Both the position numbers and the translations under genes were made by a program. Source: Streptomyces nojiriensis (GTDB lineage Bacteria; Actinomycetota; Actinomycetes; Streptomycetales; Streptomycetaceae). From it: a stretch of 64,000 bases of DNA. Under the pieces are notes generated by a model. That model was given only the letters and a program-made list of their open reading frames with translations, made no database searches and was not told the origin of the DNA. Of this stretch, positions 61,734 through 64,000 are shown piece after piece. The stretch is taken from the NCBI RefSeq assembly GCF_017639205.1, contig NZ_CP071139.1, positions 8,958,917 through 9,022,916 of the forward strand. The letters are read 5' to 3'. The first letter of the stretch is position 1; each line of letters opens with the position of its first letter.

Positions 61734-62374
61734 AACTCGCCGTCGTATCGGCAGGACTGAGCTCGCCCTCCTCCACCCGCCTGCTCGCCGACCGGCTCAC
61801 GGCCGCCACGCTCGCCCGCCTGGACGCCGAACCCGAGACCGTCGAACTGCGGAACTGGCCACGGAGATCGCCCAGCACCTCGTCACCGGATTCCCGCCCG
61901 CCCGGCTGGCCGCCGCACTCGACACGGTGGCGGCCGCGGACGGCCTGATCGCCGTGACCCGGTCTTCGCGGCCTCCTACAGCGGCCTGTTCAAGTCGTTC
62001 TTCGACCTCATCGACAAAGACGCCCTCACCGGCACACCGGTCCTCCTCGGCGCGACCGCGGCACGGCCCGGCACAGCCTGGTCACCGAACACGCCATGCG
62101 CCCGCTCTTCACCCACCTGCGCGCACTCGTCCTGCCCACCGCCGTGTACGCGGCCTCGCAGGACTGGGGCGAACAGGGCCTGGCACAGCGGATCACCCGC
62201 GCGGGCACGGAACTGGCCCGCTCCATGCACCCCGCCACCCCCGACACCGCCCCCGACACCGCCGCCGCGATCGCACCCCGTTCGGTGACCGGGGCGATCA
62301 CCTCCGCGGATCCCGCACACGGCCACCGGCCGGTGCCCTTCGAACAGAGGCTGGCCGCACTGCGCGCCGGGTGA
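61730..62374 (+). pseudogene. CE1759-type FMN reductase, partner of the monooxygenase (three one-base deletions)
   Basis: The ATG at 61730 overlaps the monooxygenase stop. Reading with three corrections (about 61853, 61963, 62060) gives 215 residues: MKLAVVSAGLSSPSSTRLLA, LATEIAQHLVTGFPPARLAA, DGLIAVTPVFAASYSGLFKS, MRPLFTHLRALVLPTAVYAA. This is a flavodoxin-like NAD(P)H:FMN reductase that supplies FMNH2. The pairing of a CE1758-family monooxygenase with a CE1759-family reductase is known in actinobacteria. Substrate unknown. Confidence 0.75.
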
Positions 62375-62540
62375 CGGCCCCGCGGCCCCACCCGGCGGGC
62401 AACATGCCGCGGTCGGCGTAATCGACGCTTCGGCCCGGCTTCCTCCTCACGCTGTGACAGTCGATCACGCCCATGTCAGGAGGCCCGTGTGCACAGCTCC
62501 CGTGGGCGCGCGGCCCTCCGCACGGCACCGGGAGCGGGCG

Positions 62541-63693
62541 GTGAGAGGCACCCGCCCGGACACGCCCCGACGGCCGCGCGACGACGGCTTCCGGCCGGCC
62601 GCGCCGCCGGCCTGGACGCGGTGGCTGCCGTTCCTCTACACCGCCCTCGTCCTCCTCCTGGAAGCCGCCCTGCACAAGGAATGGCGGTGAGCTTCTTCCT
62701 CATCGCCCTGCCCGCCATCGCCGCGTACGCCTTCGGCCCGGCCGCCGTGGCCGCGTTCACCGCCCTCGCGATCCTCCTGGAAGGCTCCCTCGCCGCCACC
62801 GCCCACCACCTCGGCGAGACCCACCACGTCACCGCCGACATCGCCACCGCCGTCGTCGGCATCCTCGCGACCGCACTCGCCGCACACCGCCGCAGCCAGG
62901 AACGCCACCTCGTCCACGCCAACTCCGTCGCCGAAGCCCTGATGCGGGCCCTGCTGCGCCCGGTGCCGCACCAGGTCGGGAACGTGCTCGCGGCCTGCCT
63001 GTACCGGCCCAGCGAGGCCGGGACCATGGTGGGCGGCGACCTCTTCGACATCCGCGCCACCCGGGCGGGGAACGCGCCATCATCGGCGACGTACGCGGCA
63101 AAGGACTCCCGGCGGTCCGCACCGTCGCAGCCCTCCTCGGCAGCTTCCGCGACGCCGCCTACGAGGCGCACGACCTGCCGGCCGTCGCCGCCCGCCTGGA
63201 ACGGGGGCTGGTCCGCGAGCCGAGGAGACCCGGGACGCCGAACTGTTCGCGACCGCCGTGCTCATCGAGTACGACAGCCTGGCGCACCAGGTGACGGTGG
63301 CCAACCACGGCACGTGGAGCCGGTACTGATCTCCCGCGGCCGGGTACGCACGCTGGACGGCCCGCCGGCGCTCCCGCTCGGCCTGGGCCGGCTGGCCGCA
63401 CCACACGCACCGGACGGGCAGGACAGACCGGACGGGCCGGACGGCCGGTGGCGCGCACCCACCCCTTCACCCGGGGCGACGTACTGCTGCTGGTCACGGA
63501 CGGCTGGTGGAGGCCCGTGACACCGGCGGCGACTTCTACCCCCTGGTGGAGCGGCTGCGCCACCGCTTCGAAGGCCGCCCGCACCCGGACCCGCCGACGT
63601 CGTCGACTTCCTCAACACCGACCTGCCCGCCACACCCGCACCCTCCACGACGACGTCGCGATGCTCGCGATCGCCCCGCACGCCCCCGGCTGA
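62541..63693 (+). pseudogene. SpoIIE-type PP2C phosphatase with N-terminal membrane helices (eight one-base deletions)
   Basis: From a GTG at 62541 eight corrections give one protein of 386 residues. Two or three membrane helices (WTRWLPFLYTALVLLLEAAL; SFFLIALPAIAAYAFG; VAAFTALAILLEGSLA) precede a linker and the phosphatase: EAGTMVGGDLFDIRAT, IIGDVRGKGLPAVRTVAALL (metal site GDVRGKG), EYDSLAHQVTVANHGHVEPV, LLLVTDGLVEARD, LHDDVAMLAIAP. It would dephosphorylate anti-sigma-factor antagonists in a partner-switching pathway. Probably intact in the cell. Confidence 0.75.
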
Positions 63694-63752
63694 CACACCA
63701 CCCCCGCCCCGCCCCGCCCCGCCCCGCCCCGCCCCGGACGGCCGCCGCACAC

Positions 63753-63786
63753 CACGAAGGCCCGACAACGACCCGGGGCCTTCGTG
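63753..63786 (+). terminator. 11-bp hairpin after the phosphatase
   Basis: CACGAAGGCCC and GGGCCTTCGTG pair around a 12-base loop, 60 bases beyond the phosphatase stop. Just before it, six or seven GCCCC units repeat at 63702-63736. Confidence 0.65.
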
Positions 63787-63871
63787 CACTTCGCTGACCT
63801 ACCCGTCCAACGACCCCGGGGCGAGCGTCACGCCCCCGCCCCCGGATGCGGCCGGCCGCGCTGCCCGCGCC

Positions 63872-64000
63872 CTACCCAAACAGCCGGTCTCCGGGCGCGG
63901 CCATGCGATGGGTCCCGCCGTGGCGCATCACCCAGTCACGGATCAGGGGGGCGACGGAGTTGGCGCACTGCCAGCCGTCGTCGTACTCCCGCACCCCCGT
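63872..64000 (-). CDS. hypothetical protein, C-terminal part (cut by window edge)
   Basis: The last 42 residues, GVREYDDGWQCANSVAPLIR, DWVMRHGGTHRMAAPGDRLF and G, end at a TAG at 63872. The start is outside the window. Well-formed but the family is not recognised. Confidence 0.55.
   Translation of the reverse strand, partial: TGVREYDDGWQCANSVAPLIRDWVMRHGGTHRMAAPGDRLFG

Overview
The window is very GC-rich actinobacterial DNA. Codon use, leaderless-looking and GTG/TTG starts, a snapalysin-type protease and many Streptomyces-style small proteins all point to a Streptomyces. The mixture of intact single genes, truncated genes, transposase pieces, MITE-like elements, satellite arrays and a relaxase remnant suggests an accessory chromosome arm or a large (linear) plasmid rather than the conserved core.

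Layout. 0-5.3 kb: end of an alpha/beta hydrolase, a TetR regulator, a truncated serine recombinase, then a leftward module. That module holds an XRE regulator with a TPR-like C-terminus, a candidate RiPP precursor, a small protein sharing a domain with it, a radical SAM/SPASM enzyme, and a frameshifted last ORF. It looks like a multiple-cyclophane (triceptide) RiPP locus. 5.4-8.6 kb: two near-identical APH-fold kinases flanking two NUDIX hydrolases. 8.7-11.1 kb: decayed small genes and a DUF402 pseudogene amid a repeated 8-bp motif. 11.1-13.3 kb: a clavaminate-synthase-like oxygenase with an unknown partner. 13.3-21.7 kb: gene scraps (M20 peptidase, PEP carboxylase, lipoprotein, transposases), an odd tRNA, a snapalysin and a degenerate mobile-element operon. 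21.8-24.5 kb: a NACHT NTPase with a small membrane partner. 25.6-27.4 kb: a plasmid-type gene cleanly split by an IS5-family element that carries an extra antisense passenger gene. 28.5-37.4 kb: secreted or membrane proteins (metalloprotease, cyclophilin, tripeptidyl-aminopeptidase-like hydrolase), an RpiB-like isomerase and more scraps. 38.4-40.3 kb: a PadR-controlled operon whose two downstream proteins share a C-terminal domain. 40.3-45.5 kb: a relaxase remnant with a (CTGTCC)8 tract, a large TPR/membrane protein of lower GC and a truncated dehydrogenase. 45.6-55.4 kb: satellite arrays, MITE-like elements, an MFS exporter, a lytic transglycosylase, a repeat-rich membrane protein and a second odd tRNA. 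55.6-64 kb: glycosyltransferase, dienelactone hydrolase, phospholipase D, a CE1758/CE1759-type flavin monooxygenase/reductase pair and a SpoIIE-type phosphatase.

A caution on quality: between about 58.2 and 63.65 kb I count 18 apparent one-base deletions, all in short G/C runs, that break five otherwise complete genes. The pattern looks like long-read consensus error rather than gene decay, so those genes are probably intact in the organism. Scattered similar events occur elsewhere (13.9, 18.4, 54.7 kb), mixed with truncations and nonsense codons that do look like real decay.

Functional blocks: the RiPP locus (1.57-4.95 kb), the NACHT pair, the oxygenase/partner pair, the PadR operon and the monooxygenase/reductase pair are the sets whose genes most clearly work together. 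The rest are mostly independent accessory genes.
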